This document shows positions 1 to 5,206 of a stretch of DNA of 5,302 nt, piece by piece. The position numbers and the translations under genes are program-made. The notes beneath the pieces are model-generated. The model did not search any database, had not been told where the DNA came from, and worked only from the letters and a program-made list of their open reading frames with translations. This DNA comes from Bacteroidetes bacterium CG23_combo_of_CG06-09_8_20_14_all_32_9 (GTDB taxonomy: Bacteria; Bacteroidota; Bacteroidia; Bacteroidales; GWA2-32-17). The stretch is taken from assembly GCA_002771395.1 (NCBI GenBank), contig PCSS01000293.1:1-5302 (forward strand), written 5' to 3'. Position 1 is the stretch's first letter. The number at the start of each line of letters is the position of its first letter.

Positions 1-106
1 ACAATTAATATGTGAGTAATTTTAAAATTGAAGTCCAACAAAGAAAAAGCAATACAATTAATATGTGAGTAATTTTAAAATTGAAGTCCAACAAAGAAAA
101 AGCAAT
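1..106. repeat. Exact tandem duplication, 53-bp unit x 2
   Basis: Bases 1-53 and 54-106 are identical with no spacer. The unit contains a 12-bp perfect palindrome, AATTTTAAAATT (18-29 and 71-82). The array may continue left of the window, so the copy number is a minimum. No reading frame of note runs through it. The lack of any difference between copies suggests a recent duplication, or an assembly artefact at a contig end. Confidence 0.95.
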
Positions 107-784
107 TTTTAGAAGTCCCGTTAAGTGTTTCAAATATTTGACAAAGCATATTTCAATGTATGTGAAAAGGGGATTATTTCGTTTCAGGAACATAATCTCT
201 GATATGTTTATTTTATTACTTTTTTTACACTGTACCGGTCAATTTTAACAAAGCGAAATATGTAATTGATAAATGTATAGAAGATGGAAAGAAAACTTCA
301 AAAAAAGGAATTAATTATTTTTGCGGTGCAGACGGAGCCCGAATGCTGACGCTCTGGTAAACCGCAGGAATAAGAATATCTACAAAAATTCAGGTTTGCA
401 AAAGGCGTGATGGCGTGCATTGCATAACTAACAATTGGTGAAAGAAATAATCCCAATAATTATTAAAAGATGTAGATGTAATTCCATAAATAATTGATAA
501 TCATAATGATTTATTTTAATTTTCTAATTTTTCAAAAACCCACCAATGAATAAATTCGGATTTATCTATTTTGAGCTCATCAAATGGTTTATCCATTCAT
601 AATTGAAGGTCAATTTTAACAAATAAATTTAACTTATTTTTTACAGAAATTTTTCATTTATTGTCTCAATTTTTGAAATTTTTATTTGCAAATTTTTATT
701 ATTTTTGTCTATAAATCTATTAACCTTTTAGGTGATTATTTTATTTGTGTGTGTAACAAAGAAGGGGGAAATAAACAACATCAT
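107..784. other. Non-coding stretch with no recognisable gene
   Basis: No convincing gene was found on either strand. A 16-bp direct repeat, GGTCAATTTTAACAAA, occurs at 237-252 and 608-623. A patch near 318-420 is richer in G and C than its surroundings and has a 6-bp inverted pair (TGCGGT/ACCGCA). The + strand also has an open stretch of about 54 codons ending near 360, but it has no start codon and no recognisable family. The patch may be a relic of a gene or an unrecognised RNA. The rest is AT-rich filler. Confidence 0.6.
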
Positions 785-986
785 TTAGTTTTTGGTTTTT
801 AGTTATAGTTTTGATAGTTAATTGTTTTAGTTAAATAGTTATGGCTATAGGTTTAGAAAATCTCTGGCTATACAAACTTGCCGAAGATTTGGAAATTGAG
901 GTACAAATACTTATATTCGGGTTCTAAACCTTAACGAATTTGAAAAACCAGAACTAAAAACCGGAAACTGAAAAACCAATAACTAA
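785..986. repeat. Nested inverted repeats enclosing the four-helix-bundle gene relic
   Basis: Two inverted pairs are nested around the gene relic. The outer pair is TTAGTTTTTGGTTTTT (785-800) with the reverse complement of 971-986, 15 of 16 bases matching. The inner pair is 794-813 with the reverse complement of 943-962, about 17 of 20 matching. All arms are built from AGTT/GGTTTTT words, so part of the match could come from biased low-complexity sequence. The symmetric placement on both sides of the relic argues for a real flanking structure. Confidence 0.55.
841..971 (+). pseudogene. Eroded four-helix-bundle protein gene (S23/IVP type)
   Basis: The ATG at 841 opens a 28-codon frame ending at 927. 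Its first 20 or so residues (MAIGLENLWLYKLAEDLEIE) resemble the N-terminus of the small four-helix-bundle proteins related to those encoded in 23S rRNA intervening sequences, which are usually around 115-120 residues. After that the frame ends in unrelated residues. A second open stretch in another frame, 930-971 (ending EKPELKTGN), may be the C-terminal tail. The reading that fits best is an internal deletion that removed most of helices 1-4 and left both ends. The family is small, scattered and of unclear function. Nested inverted repeats flank it. The N-terminal match is fairly distinctive; the C-terminal assignment is weaker. Confidence 0.55.
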
Positions 987-1017
987 TGGGGACTTCTAAA
1001 AATACCCTATACATTTA

Positions 1018-1127
1018 CGTCATTACTGCGAAAGCAGATAACTAAGCGAAGCGTTCTCATGAGCGGAGCGAATAATCTCCTTTAAAATTGGAGTGATATG
1101 AGATGGCAGGTCAAGTCTGTAATAACG
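1018..1127. repeat. Degenerate interspersed palindromic element ('CGTCATTGCGA' type)
   Basis: The ends CGTCATTAC (1018-1026) and GTAATAACG (1119-1127) are inverted copies with one mismatch. Inside are the words GCGAAGCG, GAGCGGAGCG and ATGAGATGGCAGGTCAAG, which recall the widespread intergenic elements beginning 'cgtcattgcgag' and containing 'gcgaagcaatctc'. A small hairpin with a GAAA tetraloop, CTGC-GAAA-GCAG, lies at 1026-1037, and CTCC/GGAG arms pair at about 1077-1094. These elements are not coding. Assignment is by remembered resemblance. Confidence 0.5.
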
Positions 1128-1205
1128 CAATTATTGATTTTTAGAACCCACCTAATGATAAAAAAAATAAATTCCACCAATATGTTACACACTCATTTTA
1201 TTTTG

Positions 1206-1288
1206 TCAAAAATAATTATATAATATTGAATATAAGGTTAATATATATTTTTTTAAACAAAATTATTAATAATTGCTTATTTCAGGTA
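1206..1288 (+). promoter_or_regulatory. Leader copy A, upstream of the AlaDH-like gene
   Basis: This stretch is about 80% identical by eye to 4050-4136, upstream of the third gene. Two blocks are best kept: TTGAATATAARGTTAATA (from 1226), and a block from 1257 to 1288 with only two T/C differences that holds the perfect palindrome ATTATTAATAAT (1262-1273) followed by GCTTATTTCAGGTA. Its place ahead of two separate transcription units suggests a promoter with a shared operator, or a conserved mRNA leader. I cannot assign -35/-10 or Bacteroidota -33/-7 boxes with certainty. Confidence 0.6.
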
Positions 1289-1340
1289 CTATTTTTTAAT
1301 TTTGTCCAGATAATTATCTGGATTATTTATTTAATAAAAA

Positions 1341-1344
1341 GGAG
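1341..1344 (+). promoter_or_regulatory. Shine-Dalgarno site fixing the start at 1352
   Basis: GGAG lies seven bases before the ATG at 1352. It decides the start: the longer open frame from a TTG at 1226 would add 42 residues rich in I, N, L and F that are encoded by the conserved leader, and it would displace the usual family N-terminus (GIPKE). Confidence 0.8.
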
Positions 1345-1351
1345 AATTAAA

Positions 1352-2437
1352 ATGACTTTCGGCATACCAAAAGAACTATCGTTATACACCGGGATACCCG
1401 AGTATCGTGTTGCAATTTCGCCAATGGGCGTCAGAGAACTAACATCACTTAATGCAAAAGTATATATAGAAAATGGTGCAGGCGAAGGGGCTAATTTCCC
1501 CGATATTGAATATGAAAAAAATGGTGCAACAATTGTTTTTTCTAAAGAAGAAGTGTATAAAAGGGCTGATATAGTTGTAAAAGTCCAGGCACCTCAACCT
1601 GAAGAATATAAATATATTAAGGAAGAACAGATTCTTACTGGTTTTTTACATCTTATTACCGCCCCAAAAGATTTTATTAAGACACTGATTGATAAAAAAA
1701 TTACAGCAATTGGCTATGAATTGATTAAGAATGAAAGCGGAAGATATCCTATTGTTCAGCCGATGAGCGATATAGCAGGGAAACTTTCGGTTCAAATAGC
1801 AGGACGGCTACTTGAGTCAGCGTCTGGTGGACGGGGTATTTTACTCGGCGGAATACCCGGCATCCCATCGGCTGAAGTCGTTATACTTGGTGCAGGTATT
1901 TTGGGACAGGCTGCCGCAAGAAGTTTCTCAAATATAGGCGCAAATGTATATGTATTAGACCTTCATCGGAAAAAATTTGAAGAAATTATTCAACATTTTG
2001 AACATCCGATTACAACGCTTTTTGCTTCAAATTACAATATTGAGAAAGTAGTTAAGTTCGCTGATGTCATTATTGGGGCGGTATCAGTCCCCGGACAAAA
2101 GACGCCGATTCTTATTACAAAAGAAATGATTAAATCAATGAAAAAAGGAGCGGTAATTATGGATTTTTCAATTAATCAGGGGGGCTGTGTAGAAACCAGC
2201 AAAATAAGTCCAACAGGAAAATTTATTTATATCGTAGATGATGTTATTCATTTTTGTATGCCAAATACTCCTACACTTGTAGCAAGAACTACTACTCATG
2301 TTTTAACAGGTTCATTAATCCCTTATTTCAGACATTTAATCAAAGAGGGATTAGAAAACACTTTAACAAACTACCCGGAAATTCAGCAGGGAATTTATAT
2401 AGATAAAGGAAAGATGGTGAAGGAATACCTCTATTAG
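1352..2437 (+). CDS. Alanine dehydrogenase/PNT-family NAD-dependent dehydrogenase, non-canonical active site
   Basis: The protein has 361 residues, the usual AlaDH length (about 370). AlaDH catalyses reversible NAD-linked deamination of L-alanine to pyruvate and ammonia in the cytoplasm. Seen here: the N-terminal AlaDH_PNT domain starts with GIPKE (4-8) and has R19 in the substrate-arginine position; the central block MSDIAGKLSVQIAGR is at 138-152; the Rossmann fold has GAGILG (180-185) with D203 at the end of beta-2, which fits NAD; QGGCVETS (276-283) and the FCMPNTPTLVARTTT segment (301-315) follow. His100 matches catalytic H96 of the M. tuberculosis enzyme. However, the Lys of KVKEP (K75) is Gln79, in KVQAP, and the Asp of IDQGG (D270) is Asn275, in INQGG. 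PntA of transhydrogenase also lacks both residues, yet no pntAB partner lies nearby. The family call is firm; alanine as substrate is uncertain. The gene lies 105 bases ahead of a CoA-transferase gene on the same strand. Confidence 0.9.
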   Translation: MTFGIPKELSLYTGIPEYRVAISPMGVRELTSLNAKVYIENGAGEGANFPDIEYEKNGATIVFSKEEVYKRADIVVKVQAPQPEEYKYIKEEQILTGFLHLITAPKDFIKTLIDKKITAIGYELIKNESGRYPIVQPMSDIAGKLSVQIAGRLLESASGGRGILLGGIPGIPSAEVVILGAGILGQAAARSFSNIGANVYVLDLHRKKFEEIIQHFEHPITTLFASNYNIEKVVKFADVIIGAVSVPGQKTPILITKEMIKSMKKGAVIMDFSINQGGCVETSKISPTGKFIYIVDDVIHFCMPNTPTLVARTTTHVLTGSLIPYFRHLIKEGLENTLTNYPEIQQGIYIDKGKMVKEYLY

Positions 2438-2542
2438 AACAATTGAACAATGGAATAATGGAATAAACGTTCACTATTTTAATGTTCGCTATTTATTAGC
2501 GGATATAATTTAGAATAGCAACAATAATTTAAAACTACTATC
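2438..2542. repeat. Short repeats and hairpin between the two metabolic genes
   Basis: The 105-base gap holds TGGAATAA twice in tandem (2451-2466), an imperfect 15-base tandem pair starting GTTCACTATTT (2469) and GTTCGCTATTT (2484), and a hairpin CGCTA-TTTAT-TAGCG (2487-2501). The hairpin has no T-tract, so it is not a clear terminator and read-through from the dehydrogenase gene into the CoA-transferase gene is possible. TATAATTTAG (from about 2505) is a loose match to the Bacteroidota -7 box, so a separate promoter is also possible. Confidence 0.5.
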
Positions 2543-3838
2543 ATGAATTGGATGTACGAATATAAGAAAAAAATTTCATCACTCACAGAGGCGGTATCAG
2601 TTATAAATAGTGGTGATAGAGTATATGTTAGCGGTAATGCCGCTACTCCGTTAAAATTACTTGAAGCATTGGCACAAAGAAAAGATGAACTTAGGGATGT
2701 TGAGATAACCCATGTTTTGTTATTTGGCAATGACCCGTTGTCAAAACCTGAGATGGAAGGGCATTTTCGTCATAATTCTCTTTTCGTTGGGACAGGCGAC
2801 CGAAATGCAATAAATGAAGGACGGGCGGATTATATCCCTGTGTTTCTTTATGAAATACCGGCATTATTTTATTCAGGACAATCGCCAATAGATGTTGCAT
2901 TGGTTCAATTATCACCTCCTGATGAACATGGATTTTTAAGCGTAGGCGTTGAATGTTTATCTACTAAAGCAGCCATAGAAACAGCAAAAACAATTGTCGC
3001 CTTAGTGAATGAAAAAATGCCCCGAACACTTGGCGACTCATTCGTCCACTTTTCCCAAATTAATAAAATAGTTGAAATATCAGAAGATTTACCTGAACTT
3101 GACATAAAAGAGCCAAATGATATTGAGAAGAAAATCGGAAAAAATATTGCCAGTCTGATTGAAGATTATTCTACTTTGCAACTTGGAATCGGCGGTATCC
3201 CTAATGCAGCACTTATGTCTATGGCGGGAAAAAAAGAACTTGGTGTGCATACCGAAATGATTTCTGATGGACTTATAGAAGCGATTAATGCCGGTAGAAT
3301 TACCTGTACAAAAAAGAATTTTCATCCTTATAAAGTAATAGCGACTTTTGCTATGGGCACAAAAATATTGTATGAATTTATTAATAATAATCCGTTATTT
3401 GAATTTCATCCTTGCAATTATACAAATAATCCCTTTGTTATTGCACAGAATGATAAGATGGTTGCAATAAATTCAGCCATTGAAGTTGATTTAACAGGAC
3501 AAATATGTGCTGATTCAATCGGAACGAGAATTTATTCCGGCTTTGGCGGACAGGTAGATTTTATGCGTGGTGCGGCACAATCAAAAAATGGTAAGCCAAT
3601 TATCGCTTTGCCTGCAACAGCAAAAAACGATGAAATGACACGTATCGTACCATACTTAAAACACGGAGCGGGCGTAGTAACTACCCGTGCCGATGTGCAT
3701 TATGTTGTTACAGAATTTGGAGTAGCTTATTTGCATGGTAAAAACCTGCGTCAACGAGCCGAAGCGCTTATCAATATCGCTCATCCTAAATTCAGAGCGG
3801 AACTTGAAGCGGAAGCAAAAAAGAGGAAGATATTATGA
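2543..3838 (+). CDS. Acetyl-CoA hydrolase/transferase family, 4-hydroxybutyrate CoA-transferase-like
   Basis: The 431-residue length matches class-I CoA-transferases of the Cat2/AbfT type (about 430-440). They move CoA between acetyl-CoA and a carboxylic acid such as 4-hydroxybutyrate or butyrate through a glutamyl-CoA thioester. Seen here: the N-terminal half has SPPDEHGFLSVGVE (124-137); the C-terminal half has LGIGGIPNA (214-222), then GVHTEMISDG (234-243) whose Glu238 fits the catalytic glutamate, then GFGGQVDFMRGA (333-344) and IIALPATA (353-360). The end HPKFRAELEAEAKKRKIL is typical of the family. The start ATG at 2543 has no Shine-Dalgarno site, and a second ATG three codons later is an alternative. 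The natural substrate cannot be read from the sequence. With the upstream NAD-linked dehydrogenase it suggests an amino-acid or organic-acid fermentation step. Confidence 0.93.
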   Translation: MNWMYEYKKKISSLTEAVSVINSGDRVYVSGNAATPLKLLEALAQRKDELRDVEITHVLLFGNDPLSKPEMEGHFRHNSLFVGTGDRNAINEGRADYIPVFLYEIPALFYSGQSPIDVALVQLSPPDEHGFLSVGVECLSTKAAIETAKTIVALVNEKMPRTLGDSFVHFSQINKIVEISEDLPELDIKEPNDIEKKIGKNIASLIEDYSTLQLGIGGIPNAALMSMAGKKELGVHTEMISDGLIEAINAGRITCTKKNFHPYKVIATFAMGTKILYEFINNNPLFEFHPCNYTNNPFVIAQNDKMVAINSAIEVDLTGQICADSIGTRIYSGFGGQVDFMRGAAQSKNGKPIIALPATAKNDEMTRIVPYLKHGAGVVTTRADVHYVVTEFGVAYLHGKNLRQRAEALINIAHPKFRAELEAEAKKRKIL

Positions 3839-3945
3839 TTTACGAATTACCATTTATCGGAACGAGGTCCCGTCAGTGGCGGAGTAGAAGTGTTATTTAA
3901 GGCAATGTCATTAAAACAAAATTTGAATAATAAACAAGTAACACC

Positions 3946-3979
3946 GAATAATGAAGTAAATACAAATACTTCATTATTC
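3946..3979. terminator. 13-bp perfect hairpin, possible transcription end
   Basis: GAATAATGAAGTA (3946-3958) pairs perfectly with TACTTCATTATTC (3967-3979) across an 8-base loop. It sits 108 bases after the CoA-transferase stop. There is no T-tract after it, so it is a weak candidate for an intrinsic terminator. It could instead protect the mRNA 3' end or be a protein-binding palindrome. The right arm overlaps the dispersed inverted repeat at 3972-3989. Confidence 0.45.
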
Positions 3980-4031
3980 CATGTTCAATATTCAATTTGT
4001 AACCTTTGAGGTTGCATGAAATAGGTTGACT

Positions 4032-4049
4032 TTTTTAATTAATTAAAAA
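4032..4049. repeat. 18-bp perfect AT palindrome
   Basis: TTTTTAATTAATTAAAAA is a perfect palindrome directly before leader copy B. It could be a binding site, or simply a result of the AT-rich composition. It has no loop and would make a poor RNA hairpin. Confidence 0.4.
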
Positions 4050-4136
4050 TCAAAAATAATTAATATGTTGTTGAATATAAAGTTAATACATGAATTTTTT
4101 ATTAACAAAATTATTAATAATCGCTCATTTCAGGTA
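4050..4136 (+). promoter_or_regulatory. Leader copy B, upstream of the DUF6125-like gene
   Basis: This is the second copy of the leader seen at 1206-1288. Conserved here are TTGAATATAAAGTTAATA (from 4071), the palindrome ATTATTAATAAT (4110-4121) and GCTCATTTCAGGTA (to 4136). The palindrome ends 49 bases before the ATG, against 78 in copy A. After the conserved block the two sequences diverge, so the element has a defined right edge. Shared control of the two genes is an inference. Confidence 0.6.
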
Positions 4137-4170
4137 ATAAATTATTTTTCTAAAAAATATTTTTGAAAAA

Positions 4171-4902
4171 ATGCAAAATAATCCAGATAATTTATCGCAA
4201 CAGGAAAATATCCGTTTGATTTTCGATATTATTCATCGTGCTGCTTTTCACCATGTAATGTGGTTTGCAGAAGTATCAGAACATCTTGGAAAAGAAAAAG
4301 CCCTCGAAATTTTAGGAAAGGTTTACAAGCAAACAACCGCTATTCAAACCAAACGATTATCTAAAACATTTGGTATAGAAATGAACGATGAATTACCATC
4401 AAACCTAATAAATCTTCCTGTCGAAAAACTTAACGAACTTCGTGAAAGCCTTGCTATTAACTGGCTTGCTAATGACGGTGTGTGGTTTCAGGCGGTAGAA
4501 TTTTCTATAGGAATGGATAATGCAAAGCATTGCAACGATTCTTGTTGGGCTAAATTTTCTCCATTTGAAGCATGGTCAATAAAACAATTTCTTGAGTTAC
4601 CCGAATTTCCGGGACTTGAAGGTTTAAAACAATCCTTGAGATTCCGATTGTATGCATTTATCAACACACAATCGGTAGTTGACGAAATGACAGATAGTTT
4701 TATTTTTCGCATGAACGATTGCCGTGTACAGTCGGCTCGAAAACGCAAAGGATTACCTGATTATCCTTGTAAATCTGCTGGAATGATAGAATTTCCCGAA
4801 TTTGCCAAAGCAATAGATTCACGTATTAAAACCGCTTGCGTTTGCTGCCCGCCTGATGTACACCCCAACACACATTTTTGTGCATGGAGGTTTTATTTGT
4901 AA
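4171..4902 (+). CDS. Cysteine-rich DUF6125-type protein of unknown function
   Basis: The protein has 243 residues, is soluble and shows no signal peptide or membrane segment. By memory it matches the DUF6125 family, which is thought to be distantly like L-2-amino-thiazoline-4-carboxylate hydrolase proteins; no function is established. Features seen: His27-His28 (AFHHVMWFAE), WLANDGVWFQAVE (98-110), a block with C121 and C125 (AKHCNDSCWAKFSPFEA), LRFRLYAFINTQS (156-168), NDCRVQSARKRKGL with C184 (182-195), YPCKSAG with C200, and a C-terminal cluster C223, C225, C226, P227-P228-D229, H231, H236, C237. Eight Cys plus nearby His suggest metal binding or thiol chemistry. The ATG at 4171 lacks a Shine-Dalgarno site. 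It is a separate unit from the CoA-transferase gene (332-base gap) but carries a near-copy of the dehydrogenase leader, which hints at shared regulation. Confidence 0.85.
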   Translation: MQNNPDNLSQQENIRLIFDIIHRAAFHHVMWFAEVSEHLGKEKALEILGKVYKQTTAIQTKRLSKTFGIEMNDELPSNLINLPVEKLNELRESLAINWLANDGVWFQAVEFSIGMDNAKHCNDSCWAKFSPFEAWSIKQFLELPEFPGLEGLKQSLRFRLYAFINTQSVVDEMTDSFIFRMNDCRVQSARKRKGLPDYPCKSAGMIEFPEFAKAIDSRIKTACVCCPPDVHPNTHFCAWRFYL

Positions 4903-4966
4903 ATTTGAAAGTATTTTGGGTTATACTACAAATGAAACAAGGACACTTATAAATTTTATATGAAAA

Positions 4967-4985
4967 GCCACCCAATAAGGTGGTT
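4967..4985. terminator. Terminator hairpin, probably bidirectional
   Basis: GCCACC and GGTGGT pair around CAATAA, followed on the + strand by ATTTTG. On the minus strand the hairpin CCACCT-TATT-GGGTGG is followed by CTTTTC. It lies 65 bases past the third gene, and just past the 3' end of the tRNA fragment as read on the minus strand. Its first role may have been to end transcription of the complete tRNA gene. Confidence 0.6.
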
Positions 4986-4991
4986 ATTTTG

Positions 4992-5035
4992 TAGGTCCGG
5001 AGGGGTTCGAACCCTCGACCCCATGATTGTGAGTC
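4992..5035 (-). other. 3' half of a tRNA gene, probable attachment site (att)
   Basis: Read on the minus strand: anticodon loop CTCACAA (5033-5027, anticodon CAC, nominally Val), 3' anticodon stem TCATG, five-base variable loop GGGTC, perfect T arm GAGGG-TTCGAAC-CCCTC (5016-5000), acceptor strand CGGACCT (4999-4993) and discriminator A (4992); CCA is not encoded. The 5' half is absent. The bases at 5038-5034 (TACGA) pair only partly with TCATG, so tRNA similarity stops at about the anticodon stem, and no D arm or 5' acceptor strand follows in the AT-rich DNA beyond. This is the usual product of integration into a tRNA gene. The anticodon could have drifted from CAT, since CTCATAA-type loops are common in att sites. 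Confidence 0.75.
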
Positions 5036-5144
5036 GTATTTTATTGTTATTTCTTTTCTTTGTTTTTTTATATCTATACTTTGCATATTGCAGGATTGAC
5101 AGTAAAATTGTTAATAAATATTTATTGTTGTTTTAATTAAAAAT

Positions 5145-5168
5145 GTATGTCCTTTTGTATGTCCTTTT
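5145..5168. repeat. Tandem 12-bp repeat, possible integrase arm sites
   Basis: GTATGTCCTTTT occurs twice with no spacer (5145-5156 and 5157-5168), about 110 bases from the tRNA fragment and 40 bases before the integrase-like relic. Short direct repeats in this position are typical of arm-type binding sites of tyrosine integrases. A role here is inferred from position only. A perfect 14-bp palindrome, AATAAATATTTATT, lies just before it at 5113-5126. Confidence 0.5.
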
Positions 5169-5206
5169 TTTTGTTTAAAGATTTACACACAAAATTAATA
5201 AAAAAC

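Larger units (their letters stand above)
105..1003. repeat. 15-bp perfect inverted repeat bracketing about 870 bp
   Basis: ATTTTTAGAAGTCCC at 105-119 is the exact reverse complement of GGGACTTCTAAAAAT at 989-1003. The arms could be the terminal inverted repeats of a decayed insertion sequence or a non-autonomous element. No target-site duplication is visible outside the arms and no transposase is recognisable between them, so the mobile-element reading is an inference. Confidence 0.5.
2442..3989. repeat. 19-bp inverted repeat bracketing the CoA-transferase gene
   Basis: ATTGAACAATGGAATAATG at 2442-2460 matches the reverse complement of 3972-3989 (CATTATTCCATGTTCAAT) at 18 positions, with a one-base indel. 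The two arms lie just outside the two ends of the CoA-transferase gene. They may be copies of a dispersed intergenic repeat, or traces of the gene having moved as a cassette. No target duplication or transposase supports the second reading. Confidence 0.5.
3839..4049. other. Intergenic stretch after the CoA-transferase gene
   Basis: Between the second and third genes lie 332 bases without a convincing gene. The CoA-transferase frame stays open for 56 codons past its TGA (3839-4009), containing SERGPVSGGVEVLFKAM. Because the family ends normally at residue 431, this is probably chance or junk. An ATG overlapping the stop (3835) opens a 22-codon frame that looks like the TTTACGAATTAC-type filler common in such genomes. 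The remainder holds a 13-bp hairpin, an 18-bp palindrome and the start of leader copy B. Confidence 0.5.

Noticed and set aside
1..106. CRISPR array
   Set aside because: There are only two copies with no spacer between them.
5..193. 62-codon minus-strand open frame
   Set aside because: It runs through the tandem duplication, has AT-driven composition and repeats the same peptide because of the duplicated DNA; no family is recognised.
1226..1351. N-terminal extension of the AlaDH-like gene from a TTG start at 1226
   Set aside because: The extra 42 codons lie in the conserved leader, show low-complexity composition, and precede a good GGAG site and the normal family N-terminus at 1352.
3836..3838. 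TGA recoding (alternative genetic code)
   Set aside because: The CoA-transferase ends at the usual family length, Trp is TGG in the second and third genes, and no gene here has an in-frame TGA.
3835..3903. 22-codon ORF overlapping the CoA-transferase stop (ATGA)
   Set aside because: It is short, resembles the TTTACGAATTAC-type filler seen in such genomes, and has no ribosome site or known family.
4158..4165. TATTTTTG, a match to the Bacteroidota -7 box TAnnTTTG
   Set aside because: It ends six bases before the ATG at 4171, which would need a leaderless message; in DNA this T-rich the match is expected by chance.
5029..5033. tRNA-His reading (GTG) on the + strand
   Set aside because: On the + strand the T arm would lie before the anticodon arm; only the minus strand gives the correct tRNA order.
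4992..5035. 3' end of tmRNA (ssrA), another common integration target
   Set aside because: The acceptor strand CGGACCT and the proper anticodon arm with five-base variable loop fit a tRNA, not the conserved tmRNA end.
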